Below, piece after piece: positions 37,110 through 50,351 of a stretch of 64,000 nucleotides of DNA; position 1 is the first letter of the stretch, and each line of letters begins with the position of its first letter. Under the pieces are notes generated by a model. The model was not told the origin of the DNA, made no database searches, and was given only the letters and a program-made list of their open reading frames with translations. Position numbers and translations under genes: made by a program. This DNA is from Xiheicaenibacterium sp046351325 (GTDB taxonomy: Bacteria; Myxococcota_A; Polyangia; Polyangiales; Polyangiaceae). The stretch is taken from the NCBI GenBank assembly GCA_046351325.1, contig JAXLYR010000011.1, positions 124,001 through 188,000 on the forward strand, read 5' to 3'.

Positions 37110-38455
37110 GCGCGCCTGATCCGAAGTCGTGCTTCGTCGCGCTGGGTTTCACCTTCCTCGCGGCGTGCAGCGTCGATCTGGGCGACATCCCTGCGACGTG
37201 CTCGGACGGCGAATGCCCCGAGGGCTACGACTGTATCCGCGGCACCTGCGCGAAGCCCGGCACCCCGATCCCGACGACGATCGTCGAGCTCGGGTATCTG
37301 CGCGCGGGCGACATGATGGTCGTCCCTCAAACGGACTCCGCGCTCGTCCTCTGGGAGACTTATCCCTATGACACGGTCGGGCAATCGATCCGCGCCAAGC
37401 GGCTTTATGCGGACGGCTCCACGGGAGACGAGCTCGTCCTCGACGACACGTGGCAAGCCGACCCCGGCGCGGTCGAGCCCTTCTTCAGCGCTATTGCCTT
37501 GTCGGATACCGAGGTCCTGTTCGCGATCAGCTCGAGCCCCGTCGAGGTCGACGATCCCCGGCCGCGCATACGGGCCTTTCGCGCCGAGATCCCCGGTCCT
37601 GGTCAATCCGGAGTCGTGTCCTCCGCGCCGACTTGGCCCGACGAGGTTCGGATGCACACCATCGGATACGGCAATGTCTCGCAGCCTCGCTTCGTCCAGG
37701 GCGAGGCCGCCGGATTGGAGCTCGGATATTTCGAGGGGATCGCGAGCGCGGGCACGACCTCGGGGCGCCTCGCGGTATTCGAACTCGACCCCGCGACTGG
37801 CGAGCTGCTCTCCACGCCGCCGGCCTGTCCTGTTGGAGATACGGACTGCTGCCCAGCCACCAACTGTATGTCGAGCGTACGAATGGGAGCGATCGCAGCC
37901 GGCGTCGCTTCCGCGCTGCCGACCGACGCTGGCGTGGTGTGGACGATCGACGAGACGCGGCCCTCCTGCATCGTGACAATCGAGCAGCCGGCCAGTTTTA
38001 CTGAGGCACAGCTCGACACACTCGCCATTCCCCTCGCAGTGGACGGGAGCTCGCTGCTCTTCCTCACGCCCTCCGCACGCACGGGTGAAGGACTGCCGAA
38101 CGACCCTGTGACGGGGCCCGCGACGCTCTCGCGCTTGGACTTGGACACGAAGGACGCGACCGAGGTCGGGGGCCTCCCGACCACGCGAGACACGCCTCGG
38201 CCTGTGGTGGTCTCGCGCCCCTCCGACGTGCTCGTCGTCACCCCCGGAGAGACCGTCGACAGCCCGACTCTCGAGGTATTTTCCATCGATCGCGCGTCGG
38301 GTGAGTCCACCTCCATCGCGTCGATTCCACGGCTGTCGACCATCGAGATCAGCACCGTCGGCGCGGTCCTGTCAGGCGATCGATTGTTCGTCGCGTGGAC
38401 TGAGATCTCGGATGACAAGGCGGTCATCCGTGCAGCCGTCATCGACGCTCCCTGA
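37106..38455 (+). CDS. Lipoprotein, second of the tandem paralogous pair
   Basis: 449 residues, ATG overlapping the previous TGA (ATGA). Lipid Cys at about 21 (FLAACS), then CSDGECPEGYDCIRGTC, clearly homologous to the module in the lipoprotein just upstream, then a long beta-rich domain with a Cys patch (CPVGDTDCCPATNC). The two proteins probably arose by duplication and diverged. No enzyme motif. The next gene (kinase) starts 148 bases later, so a new promoter may lie in between. Confidence 0.78.
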   Translation: MSAPDPKSCFVALGFTFLAACSVDLGDIPATCSDGECPEGYDCIRGTCAKPGTPIPTTIVELGYLRAGDMMVVPQTDSALVLWETYPYDTVGQSIRAKRLYADGSTGDELVLDDTWQADPGAVEPFFSAIALSDTEVLFAISSSPVEVDDPRPRIRAFRAEIPGPGQSGVVSSAPTWPDEVRMHTIGYGNVSQPRFVQGEAAGLELGYFEGIASAGTTSGRLAVFELDPATGELLSTPPACPVGDTDCCPATNCMSSVRMGAIAAGVASALPTDAGVVWTIDETRPSCIVTIEQPASFTEAQLDTLAIPLAVDGSSLLFLTPSARTGEGLPNDPVTGPATLSRLDLDTKDATEVGGLPTTRDTPRPVVVSRPSDVLVVTPGETVDSPTLEVFSIDRASGESTSIASIPRLSTIEISTVGAVLSGDRLFVAWTEISDDKAVIRAAVIDAP

Positions 38456-38602
38456 GTTCCTCCGGACTTTGGTTCGCGGTTTGCGAGCGCTCCGCGACGC
38501 ATGCAGGTAAGATCGTCGGCGGCAGAATCGAGGCACCGGTATTCGCCGGTCCTCTGGGATTTTGCGAGCGATGGTCCCAGCGGATGGTCCGCCGGGTGGG
38601 TG

Positions 38603-40360
38603 ATGCGAGCGACGATGGCCGACAGGACCGAGGAGATCTTCGCGGGCAAATTCCGCATGGTCAAAATGCTCGGTCGCGGAGCAATGGGGGAGGTTTGGCT
38701 CGCGGAAGAGGTCGGTCCGCGCAACTTCCGCCGACAAGTCGCCGTGAAGCGACTGCTCGTCACCGAGGGGATCAGCGAGGTCGCCCGTGAGTCTTTCGTC
38801 GCCGAGGCTCAGGTCATCGCGCGACTGGATCACCCCAACATCGTGCGGCTCATCGAGCTCGGCGAGTCCGACGATCGCGGGCTCTACCTCGTGCTCGACT
38901 ACATCGACGGCGCGGCTCTCGACCGCGTGATCAAGCGCGGGGGGCCCCTGTCCCCGAACGCAGTCGCGCTCATCGGTCGCGAGATCTCCCGAGCGCTCGA
39001 CGCAGTCCACTCGATGTGTGACGAGCGCGGCGCGAACCTCCACGTCGTTCATCGCGACGTGAGTCCCGCGAACATCCTCATTGGGCGAGACGGTCGAATT
39101 CGGCTGAGCGACTTCGGTGTAGCCCGCATCCACGGCCTCGGCGGGGAGAAGACCGAGACAGGCGTCTTCAAAGGAAAGCTGCCGTACATGCCGCCGGAGC
39201 AAGCGCTCGGGCAGCCCTTCGACGGTCGCGCCGATGTCTTCTCGCTCGGGGTCACGCTGTTCGAGGCGCTGCTCGGTGGGCGTCTCCGCAAGGCCGAGAC
39301 GCAGGGCCAGCTCATCGCCATGATCGCGACCGAAGAGGTCGCGCGGGTGCACGAGGTGATCCCGCAGGTGATGCCGGAGCTCGCGCGCGCGATCGACAGC
39401 GCGACGATGTTCGACGCGACCCAACGGGTCCCGTCTGCAGGGCACCTCGCGATGGAGCTGCAGAATGTGCTCTATCGATTGGGCCCTCAGGCGGAGGAGG
39501 CAGCTTCGCGTGAGATTTGCGAGCGCGTCGCGGCGACAGCAGGCGCGCCGATGCAAGCGCCTCGTCAACCGTGGAGCGTCAACCTCGGAGAGACGGGCTC
39601 GCAGCCTTCGGCTTCGCCCATGGGGTACGTCCCCTCGATCAGCTCGACCACGAGCCCGTCCGCGACGAGCTACCCATCCGTCCCGACGCCCTCGACCGGC
39701 TTCGCGTTGCCGGCGAGCGCACCGACACCCGATCAAGCGAGCGTCACGAAGATCGCGTCGTTCACCGACACGACCCGCAGCGCGACGAACAGCGGCAGCT
39801 CGACGAAGACGTGGCTCTTGGCGCTCACCGCGGCGACGCTCATCGGCGTCCTCGGCGCTGTCGCGTTCGTCTTCTTTTTCAACCGTCCAGCGAAGAGCTC
39901 GAGCAACGCCTCGACCGCGCCCGACCGAGAGCTCGCGGCCTCGAATACAGCGGCGAACACCACACGCGCCGAGCCCCCGGGCGGCTCTCCGACGAGTCCC
40001 ACGGCGAGCTCTGCGAACGCGCCCTCGGGTTCGGTTGCGGTCGCGTCCCCCAAGCCGAGCGACACGGCTGCGACGGCGCGACCGACCTCCGCGATCGTTC
40101 GCCCGACCGCGAGCGCTGATCCTGACCCGGGCTCGAACACGGGTACGGGCACGCTGATCGTGAGCGTGAACCCTTGGGGGAACGTCACCGTCGATGGTCG
40201 ACCGTACGGTCAAACCCCGATGGGCGCGATCACGCTCCCGGCCGGCACACACAGCGTCACCGTCACGAACCCCGAGCTCGGCGCGACCCGCAGCGGCAGC
40301 GTCAAGGTCGTGTCCGGCAAGCAAGCCAGCATCGGCTTCGACCTGAGGAAGAGCGAGTGA
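38603..40360 (+). CDS. Membrane-anchored Ser/Thr kinase with PEGA-like periplasmic domain
   Basis: 585 residues. Kinase about 15-290: Gly loop GRGAMG, Lys 49 (VAVKR), catalytic loop HRDVSPAN (150-157) and DFG 170-172. The Lys of the usual HRDLKPEN loop is Ser here and APE is PPE (MPPEQ); the loop variant occurs often in myxobacterial kinases and may be active. A Ser/Thr/Pro-rich linker leads to one membrane helix (about 403-426), then an outside stalk and a PEGA-like beta domain (about 512-585). ATG 38603 is preferred over 38501 or 38615 on ribosome-site grounds (GGGTGGG). Its TGA overlaps the next gene (GTGA). Confidence 0.88.
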   Translation: MRATMADRTEEIFAGKFRMVKMLGRGAMGEVWLAEEVGPRNFRRQVAVKRLLVTEGISEVARESFVAEAQVIARLDHPNIVRLIELGESDDRGLYLVLDYIDGAALDRVIKRGGPLSPNAVALIGREISRALDAVHSMCDERGANLHVVHRDVSPANILIGRDGRIRLSDFGVARIHGLGGEKTETGVFKGKLPYMPPEQALGQPFDGRADVFSLGVTLFEALLGGRLRKAETQGQLIAMIATEEVARVHEVIPQVMPELARAIDSATMFDATQRVPSAGHLAMELQNVLYRLGPQAEEAASREICERVAATAGAPMQAPRQPWSVNLGETGSQPSASPMGYVPSISSTTSPSATSYPSVPTPSTGFALPASAPTPDQASVTKIASFTDTTRSATNSGSSTKTWLLALTAATLIGVLGAVAFVFFFNRPAKSSSNASTAPDRELAASNTAANTTRAEPPGGSPTSPTASSANAPSGSVAVASPKPSDTAATARPTSAIVRPTASADPDPGSNTGTGTLIVSVNPWGNVTVDGRPYGQTPMGAITLPAGTHSVTVTNPELGATRSGSVKVVSGKQASIGFDLRKSE

Positions 40361-41634
40361 GCGCGCGTCCCCTCCGTCTTCTGGCGATCGCCTTCGCTGC
40401 GCTCACGATGCTCGCGGCCCCAGCCGCGCGCGCCGAGGATCTCTCCTCGACGGTGGCGCGCGCTCGGGATCAGGCCGGGCAAGGCAATTACCCAGAAGCG
40501 CTGAAAATCCTCAGTTCGCTGAAGGGCAAGACGCTCCCTCCAGCGCTCGCCATCGACGCCGCGCTGATCGAGACGACCTCGCTCATCGTCACCTCGACCA
40601 GCGACGCCGCGGCGCAGGCGTGCGGGCGCGCGATCGTCGCAGCGGGCTACGATCCCGACGTCGCGCGCGAGCTCTCGCCGAAGGTTCGCGACGTCTGCAA
40701 GCTCGCGGCGAAGAAGGTCCGCGGCGATCGCTTGGCGGCTGAGAAAAGCGACATGGGCAAGCTCTCGGTGACGCCCCCCGAGGTCGCTTACGCGCCTGTT
40801 CGCGTCTCGACGACGGTCGAGAAGCGCCCCGCGTGGCTGAGGGTCGTCGCACGCGTGACGGTCTCGACGCTCGAAGGGTCGTTCGACGTCCCGCTCATCC
40901 CCTCCGACGAGGGCCCGCTGCTCGGCACGCTGGATCCATCGTGGATTCGGCCCGGCTCGAAGCTCTCCATCAAGCTCGTCGCGCAGGATCGGTTCGGTGA
41001 TCTCGGCGACCCGCGCGACAGCGTGGACGTCGACGTCCCCGCCGCCGAGGCCGCGATCGCGCTCGGAGAGATCCCGCGCGGCGCGGAGGTGAAGCTCGAC
41101 GGCGCGGTCGTCACGCCAGACGCGCGCGGCACCATCTCTGCGACCGCGGGCAAGCACGAGGTCCGTCTCGTCCTCGCGGACGGCGCTGCTGCCGAGACCG
41201 ATGTCGAGCTCACGCGCGGCCTCGTCACGCGCGTCGCGCTGACGCCCGCGCAGGAGGCTCCGTCGCGTGCGGGCGCGTGGGTCGCGACCGCTGCAGCGAT
41301 CGCCCTCGGGATCGGCGGCGGCATCCTGTTCGTGAACGCAGAGCTCAATCGCCAGGAGCTCGAGGACGCAGCGGCAGAGCGAGAGCCCGGCACCGATTTG
41401 CCGGCCCACTCGTACGCCGAGCTCCGAGACATCGACGACCAGCGGCTCCTATTTCAGAACATCGGAATCGGGCTCGCCGCGGGTGCGGGCGCAGCGACGG
41501 TCGTCGCCATCGTTCTCTGGGTCATTCCGGGCTCTGGCCCGAAGAAGCCCGAGGCCGCCGCGCTCCGCGTGATTCCCGTTGTGGGCCCCAGCGTGGGCGG
41601 GGTCGTGCTCCAAGGCGAGTGGGGGTCTCTATGA
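40357..41634 (+). CDS. Exported TPR/PEGA-type protein with C-terminal membrane helices
   Basis: 425 residues from GTG 40357, overlapping the kinase TGA. Signal peptide ending ARAED (cleavage about residue 26). A helical TPR-like part (about 27-125) is followed by a beta domain (about 160-300) with a PEGA-like stretch (GEIPRGAEVKLDGAVVTPDARG), then two membrane helices (about 305-325 and 365-390). Such proteins are common next to myxobacterial kinases and are thought to sit in the envelope; here it is coupled to the PEGA kinase upstream, suggesting partner proteins. Function not proven. Confidence 0.75.
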   Translation: MSARPLRLLAIAFAALTMLAAPAARAEDLSSTVARARDQAGQGNYPEALKILSSLKGKTLPPALAIDAALIETTSLIVTSTSDAAAQACGRAIVAAGYDPDVARELSPKVRDVCKLAAKKVRGDRLAAEKSDMGKLSVTPPEVAYAPVRVSTTVEKRPAWLRVVARVTVSTLEGSFDVPLIPSDEGPLLGTLDPSWIRPGSKLSIKLVAQDRFGDLGDPRDSVDVDVPAAEAAIALGEIPRGAEVKLDGAVVTPDARGTISATAGKHEVRLVLADGAAAETDVELTRGLVTRVALTPAQEAPSRAGAWVATAAAIALGIGGGILFVNAELNRQELEDAAAEREPGTDLPAHSYAELRDIDDQRLLFQNIGIGLAAGAGAATVVAIVLWVIPGSGPKKPEAAALRVIPVVGPSVGGVVLQGEWGSL

Positions 41635-41683
41635 GGCGCACCGGCATCACGAAGCAAGCAACGCGAAGAGGAGCCTCCCGGTC

Positions 41684-43230
<1,547 letters not shown>

Positions 43231-43234
<4 letters not shown>

Positions 43235-44352
43235 ACCCGACTCTGCCCGCACGCCGCGGCACGCTGCTCCATTCGACGAAGCGCATCGTCTCCGGCCTCG
43301 CGATGGCCTGCGCTCTCGTGGGCGGTATCTCCAATACGGCCTCCGCCGACGACCCCGCGCGCGACCCCGCCGCCGCTCAAGCGCTCTTCAACAAGGCGCT
43401 CGATCTGCTCGCGAAGGATCAATGGAGTGAGGCTTGCCCGATGTTCGACGCGAGCTTCAAGCTCGACCCCTCGGTCGGCGCGCTCATCAACTTGGGGCGC
43501 TGCGCCGAGCACGCGAATCAACCCGCGACGGCGTGGGCGATCTACACGCGGGCGCGCGGCCTCAACCGCGAGACCCCGGGGGACAAACGCCGCAAAGACA
43601 TCGATACCTTTTTGGACGATGCCTTCGCGCGGGTCGAGCCGCTGATTGCCTATTTGACGGTCACCGTAAAGAGCCCGCCGCAAGGACTCGAGGTCTCGCG
43701 CGACGGCACGATGATCCCGAATCAGTCGCTCGGGACGGCGATCCCCATCGATCCGGGCCACCACAAGCTCTCCCTGCGGGCGCCGGGCTACAAGTCGTTG
43801 GAGCCCGAGCTCGACCTCTCGCCTGGCGACAAGCGCGAGCTCACGCTCGAGCTCGAGCTTGATCCGAATACAGCCAAACCGGACAACCCCAATCCGGATC
43901 ATCCCAAACCGGACGACCCCAAACCCGATAAGCCCGGTCCCACGACGGCCGCGCCCAGCGAGACCCCGACGCAGCTCATCGCAGGCATCGCCGTAGCGGG
44001 TGTCGGGGTGCTCGGGCTCGTCGCTTCGGCGGTCACTGGTGGGTTGGCCGCGGGCGAGCGCTCGACGATCGACGACCTCGTCCAGAACGGCGACTGCACC
44101 GAGAACGAGGCCGCTGGCACGCTCGACTGCGCGAACGCCGACGCGCGCACGCAGGCCGCCGACGCGAGCAGCGCGGGGTCGACGCTCGCGCTCGCGAGCA
44201 CGATTACCCTGTTCGCGGGCGGCGCGATCCTCATCACCGGCGTCATCGTCGCGGTGACGGGCATCCCCTCGAGCAGCCCGGCCGCGTCGCTCCGCGTGGT
44301 CCCCATCGCGTCGCCCGACGCGGGCGGGGTGATGGTCACCGGGGCCTTCTGA
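43231..44352 (+). CDS. Exported TPR/PEGA-type protein with C-terminal membrane helices
   Basis: 373 residues, ATG 43231 overlapping the kinase stop. Signal peptide ending SAD (about residue 39). TPR-like helices (about 46-130), a PEGA-like beta domain (about 140-210), a Pro/Lys/Asp repeat linker (KPDNPNPDHP-type, about 216-237) and two membrane helices before the C-terminus. Same layout as the protein at 40.4-41.6 kb, again directly after a membrane kinase. Probably a kinase partner in the envelope (inference). Confidence 0.78.
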
Positions 44353-44536
44353 CGAGACGCATCCTCGCTCGCGAGGACCCCAGCTCGAGCTGTGGGTCGG
44401 CCTCGTGTTCGGCGCAGGAGGGTGCACCTCTCCCCCAAAATAAAACTACAGATTAGCGCGAACGCGTCACTGCGACTGAATAGTCGCCTCGCGACTTACG
44501 CCTCTCTCCGCGCTCGCGACGTCGTAGACTCGCGCT
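44353..44536. other. Intergenic region with palindromes and an AT-rich patch
   Basis: 184 bases between the PEGA-type gene and the HEAT-PilT gene. Besides the palindromes it holds an AT-rich patch at 44437-44455 and a hairpin at 44472-44487 (GCGACT, GAAT, AGTCGC). It probably carries the promoter for HEAT-PilT. No gene seen. Confidence 0.4.
44376..44398. terminator. Long imperfect palindrome after the second kinase/PEGA pair
   Basis: GACCC-CAGCTC / GAGCTG-T-GGGTC: 11 paired bases on each side with one bulged T and no loop gap. A second palindrome (CCTCGC/GCGAGG, 44363-44376) lies just upstream. No U-tract follows, so the termination role is only possible. It marks the largest break (184 bases) within the second half of the + cluster. 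Confidence 0.35.
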
Positions 44537-47491
44537 GTGTTTCAAGGGCGTGACCTCGCCAAAATCTTCCGCTCGATACCCTTCAGCTCCCCGAAGGACA
44601 TCGATGCCTTTCGAGAGCGCGCCGGCGAGCCGACCGCCGCCGAAATCGCGAAGCTGCTCCCCGCGTTGATCGAGCTCGGCGCGCGATCTCCAGCGCCTGT
44701 GCAGACGCTGCGATGCCAGGCTTTTGCCTTGTATGCGGCCGCGGTCGGCCCCGAGCTCTTCACGCCTTGTTTGCGCGCCTTGAGGTCCGCCGACGCGTTC
44801 ACGCGCGAGGCGCTCGTGCCGCTGATCGTGAAGATCAACGACGTCGCCGGGCACAACGAGCTCTGCGAGCTGCTCTCGATGCCGGACGGGAACCTTCGCT
44901 CGACGGCCGGGGATATCCTCAAGCAGGTCGGTGGTCGCACCGCGCTCGAGCTGCTCACACGCAAGGCGCTCGAGCCCCAATTCCCAGGCCGGATGGAGGC
45001 GATGGCGGCGCTCGTCACGCGCGCCGGTTCGCAGGCGTTACCGCTGCTCGCGGCCGTCGTCCGTGCGGGCCGCCCGATGGAGAAGATCCACGCGCTGCGA
45101 TACCTCGCGCAGCGCGATCGCTTCGTGAAAGACCTCCACGGCGCGGTCGACACCGCGGTCTTGGCGCTCGCCGAGCGTGACGATCTCGTGGTCGCGCAGG
45201 CGATCGCCACGCTCGGCCAGCTGCAGCCCGAGTCCGTCATGACCCTGGTGGAGCCACACCTCGAGAACCGGGGCATCGAGGTCCTGCGCGCGTTCGTGAC
45301 CCACTGCGCGCAGCACACGCCCGACGGGGTCGTGAACTTCTTCCGCGCTCGCATGCGCGCAGGCCCGAAGGCCGTGCGCATGATGTTGCTCGACGTCCTC
45401 GAGCAGAGCGGCACCGAGGCGCTCGCGTCCACGTTGCTCGACGCGCTCGCCAACCGCGACGTCGCCGTTCGTTCGCGAGCCGTTCACGCGATCACCGAGC
45501 TCGCGCGACGCGATCGCATCGACGCCGCGCGCGCCATCATCTGGCTTCTCCGAAGTCGAGACGTCAACGTGCGGCGCGTCGCGACCGAGATCGCGAACCA
45601 GATCGGGGATCGAGACGGCTCGCTCGCGCCGCGGCTGCTCCGGTTCCTCCGCGACGAGGACTGGTGGGTCCGCGAGCGCATCCTCGACGCGCTCGTCGAG
45701 ATGAGCGGCTCGGGGCTGACAAAGTTCATCATCACCGAGTACCTCTCCGATCCGTCGGACGCCGTCCGGCGCTTCGCCGTCAGCGCGCTCCTCCGAATCA
45801 AGGATCCGCGCTCGCTCGGCGCACTGGTGCGCACGGCGCAGAGCGACGCGGATTGGCTGGTCGCCGAGCTCGCCGCCGAGGCCCTCGGCCGCGTCGGAGA
45901 CGCGCGCGCTATTCCCTATTTGGTGGAGCTGCTCGAGAGTCGCCCGGAGCTCCGGGTCGCGACGATCGAGAGCCTCCTGAGCTTGCGTGCTGCGACCGCG
46001 CTACAGAACGTCGCTGATCTCTTGCAGGACGAGGAGGCCGATGTTCGGGCAGCCGCGATCCACATGCTCGACGAGCTCGACGACGGCACCCACGCGCTCT
46101 GGGTGAAGGGCCTCGAGGACGACCCCTCGCCGACGGTGCGTGAGGCCGCCGGGCGCCTGCTGCGCAGGCTCAAGCTCGAGCGCTCGGTCGAGGGGGACCA
46201 CCTCGCTGACATTCGCTCGCTCGATCTCATCCTCTCGCACATGGTCGCGCGCCAGGCCGACGACCTCTTCCTCGCCGCGGGCAAGCCGCCCGCGGTCAAG
46301 CGCATGGGCCGCGTCGAGCCGCTCGGCAGCAACGTCCTCAGCGGCGCGACGATCCGGGATCTGTTGATGCCCCAACTATCTCCGGAGCAGCGGCAAGCCT
46401 TCGAGGCCGGCAAGGAGGTCGACTTCAGCTACACGCTCGCGGCGCGCGGCCTGCGCTTCCGCGTCAGCGTGTTCTCGCAGATGACCGGGCCGGCGGCGGT
46501 CTTCCGGATCGTGAAGGGCGACATCATCCCTCTCGCGAAGCTCGGTGTGCCGCCGATCGTCGCGACGTTCGCGCAGCTACCGAACGGGCTCGTGCTCGTC
46601 GGCGGACCGACGGGAGCGGGCAAATCGACGACGCTCGCGGCGCTCATCGACGACATCAACCGCCGTGAAGCTCGCCACATCGTCACCTTCGAGGATCCGG
46701 TCGAGGTCGTCCACAAGCGCAACATGAGCCTCATCAACCAGCGCGAGGTCGGCTCGCACACGCGCTCGTTCTCGAGCGCGCTCCGCGCCACGCTGCGACA
46801 GGATCCGGACGTCATCCTCATCGGCGAGCTGCGCGACATCGACACGATCGCGTTCGCCGTGAGCGCTGCGGAGACTGGGCACTTGGTCCTCGCGACCGTC
46901 CACACCACCTCGGCCGACGCGACCGTCGACCGCATCATCAATGCCTTTCCGGCGCGCCAACAACAGCAGGTCCGCAGCATGCTCGCCGAGTCGCTGCGCG
47001 CCGTGACTTGCCAGTACCTCTTGCCGACGAAGGCCGGTGGTCGCGTGCTCGCCGTCGAGGTGATGATCAACAACGACGCGATCCAGACCCTCATCCGCAA
47101 AGGCAAGAGCTTCCAAATCCCGAGCGTGATGGCGACCTCTCGCGAGCAAGGCATGCAGCTCATGGATATGGAGCTCACGCGCCTCGCGCGGGAGGGCACC
47201 GTCGACGTCCAAGACGCCTACGCGAAGGTCACCGACAAGCGGACCTTCGAACAGGCGCTGGGTCTGCCGCCGTCCGACGAAGACGGCGACGTCCCGCCGA
47301 TGAGCGGTCGCGCCGCGATCGCCACGAATCCGCATCAACCCACGACGGGCCGCTCGCAGATCGCACCGACCGCTGCGCGGCCGTCGGCGCCCGCGCCTCC
47401 GCGCGCAGGTCAACCCGCGACGATGCACCCGACGCCGGCCTCCGGTGAAACGGCGCGCCCGCTCACCCCACCGGTCTCGAGGCGCTCATGA
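44537..47491 (+). CDS. HEAT-repeat / PilT-type ATPase fusion
   Basis: 984 residues (GTG start). Residues about 60-550 form a string of HEAT repeats (for example RDVAVRSRAVHAITELARRD, SDAVRRFAVSALLRI). From about 555 a full type IV pilus retraction ATPase follows: PilT N-domain, Walker A GGPTGAGKS 689-697, Asp box FEDPVE 718-723, Walker B with catalytic Glu VILIGELRD 759-767, and His box VHTTSADATVDRI 788-800. The tail is Pro-rich and disordered. All motor motifs are kept, so the HEAT part is an added regulatory scaffold. The stop overlaps the next PilT gene (ATGA), so both motors are made together. Confidence 0.93.
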   Translation: MFQGRDLAKIFRSIPFSSPKDIDAFRERAGEPTAAEIAKLLPALIELGARSPAPVQTLRCQAFALYAAAVGPELFTPCLRALRSADAFTREALVPLIVKINDVAGHNELCELLSMPDGNLRSTAGDILKQVGGRTALELLTRKALEPQFPGRMEAMAALVTRAGSQALPLLAAVVRAGRPMEKIHALRYLAQRDRFVKDLHGAVDTAVLALAERDDLVVAQAIATLGQLQPESVMTLVEPHLENRGIEVLRAFVTHCAQHTPDGVVNFFRARMRAGPKAVRMMLLDVLEQSGTEALASTLLDALANRDVAVRSRAVHAITELARRDRIDAARAIIWLLRSRDVNVRRVATEIANQIGDRDGSLAPRLLRFLRDEDWWVRERILDALVEMSGSGLTKFIITEYLSDPSDAVRRFAVSALLRIKDPRSLGALVRTAQSDADWLVAELAAEALGRVGDARAIPYLVELLESRPELRVATIESLLSLRAATALQNVADLLQDEEADVRAAAIHMLDELDDGTHALWVKGLEDDPSPTVREAAGRLLRRLKLERSVEGDHLADIRSLDLILSHMVARQADDLFLAAGKPPAVKRMGRVEPLGSNVLSGATIRDLLMPQLSPEQRQAFEAGKEVDFSYTLAARGLRFRVSVFSQMTGPAAVFRIVKGDIIPLAKLGVPPIVATFAQLPNGLVLVGGPTGAGKSTTLAALIDDINRREARHIVTFEDPVEVVHKRNMSLINQREVGSHTRSFSSALRATLRQDPDVILIGELRDIDTIAFAVSAAETGHLVLATVHTTSADATVDRIINAFPARQQQQVRSMLAESLRAVTCQYLLPTKAGGRVLAVEVMINNDAIQTLIRKGKSFQIPSVMATSREQGMQLMDMELTRLAREGTVDVQDAYAKVTDKRTFEQALGLPPSDEDGDVPPMSGRAAIATNPHQPTTGRSQIAPTAARPSAPAPPRAGQPATMHPTPASGETARPLTPPVSRRS

Positions 47492-48567
47492 CGGCGTCAC
47501 CTCGCATCAACTCGTTCTTGCGCCTCGTCGCCGAGCAGCGCGCGAGCGACCTCCACTTTCACGCGGGGAGCGTCCCGCTCATTCGTCACGACGGCGATCT
47601 CCTGCCGCTGCCGTTCCGCATCCTCAGCCCGGACGAGACGCGGCGGTTCCTCCACGAGATCATGACGCCCGCGCAGCGCGCAGCCTTCGAGAAGTCGGGC
47701 GAGGTCGACTTCGCGTACGCCGTCGAGGGGCTCGGCCGCTTCCGGGTGAACGTCTTCGGCCAGTCACGCGGCATCGGCGGCGTCTTCCGCATCGTGCCGA
47801 ACCGCGTGCCGAGCATCGACGAGCTCAACCTGCCGCGCGTGCTGAAGAAGCTCGCGGCGCTCCAGAACGGGCTGGTGCTCGTCAGCGGGCCCACGGGGAG
47901 CGGCAAGACGACGACGCTCGCGGCCATCATCGACGAGATCAACAGGACAGCGCGCCGTCACGTGATCACGATCGAGGACCCGATCGAATTCGTTCACACC
48001 CCTGACCAATCCATCCTGACCCAGCGCGAGGTCGGCCTGCACACGGAGTCCTTCGCGGCGGCGCTGCGCGCAGCGCTCCGCGCGAGCCCCGATGTCCTGG
48101 TCGTCGGAGAGCTGCGTGACCTCGAGACTGTCCAGCTCGCGCTCGCCGCGGCGGAGACCGGGGTGCTCGTGTTCGGGACGCTCCACACGAACTCGGCCGC
48201 AAAGTGCATCGACCGGCTGATCGACCTCTGCCCCGAAGAGGTGCACAACCAGGTCCGCTCGACCCTGAGTCAGACGCTGCGCGGGGTGATCGCGCAGCAG
48301 CTCGTGAAGGCCGCGACGGGTGAAGGCATGCTCGCCGCCGTCGAGATCCTCCTCCCGAGCTTCGCCCTCTCACACATGATTCGTGAGAACAAGGTCCATC
48401 AGGTCGACGCTTACATCCAATCCCACGAGGGCGAGTCTTCGGAGATGCAGCACCTCGATACGGTGCTGATGGACTACGTCCGGCGTGGGCTCGTCGAGCC
48501 CGAAGAGGCAGCGCTGGTCGCGCGCGTCCCGGAGGTCGTCCGACGCGCGGCCCCCGAAGAAGGCTGA
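47488..48567 (+). CDS. PilT/PilU-family type IV pilus retraction ATPase
   Basis: 359 residues. N-domain with SDLHFHAGSVP, Walker A GPTGSGKT 134-141, Asp box IEDPIE 162-167, Walker B VLVVGELRD 203-211, His box GTLHTNSAAKCIDRL 230-244, and the C-terminal segment LSHMIRENKVHQVDAYIQ in place of the PilT AIRNLIRE-type motif. A hexameric cytoplasmic motor that depolymerises type IV pili and pulls on them (family knowledge). PilT or PilU cannot be told apart with certainty. It directly follows the HEAT-PilT fusion, and no pilin or PilB gene is nearby. Confidence 0.93.
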   Translation: MTASPRINSFLRLVAEQRASDLHFHAGSVPLIRHDGDLLPLPFRILSPDETRRFLHEIMTPAQRAAFEKSGEVDFAYAVEGLGRFRVNVFGQSRGIGGVFRIVPNRVPSIDELNLPRVLKKLAALQNGLVLVSGPTGSGKTTTLAAIIDEINRTARRHVITIEDPIEFVHTPDQSILTQREVGLHTESFAAALRAALRASPDVLVVGELRDLETVQLALAAAETGVLVFGTLHTNSAAKCIDRLIDLCPEEVHNQVRSTLSQTLRGVIAQQLVKAATGEGMLAAVEILLPSFALSHMIRENKVHQVDAYIQSHEGESSEMQHLDTVLMDYVRRGLVEPEEAALVARVPEVVRRAAPEEG

Positions 48568-48623
48568 GCGCGGCTTCTATTGCTGTTTTGGTCGGGGCGC
48601 GGCTGGCATACTAGCCCTCTGCC

Positions 48624-50347
<1,724 letters not shown>

Positions 50348-50351
<4 letters not shown>

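Noticed and set aside
44472..44487. Hairpin GCGACT-GAAT-AGTCGC as a riboswitch or RNA gene
   Set aside because: Single small stem only; no further structure or known class.
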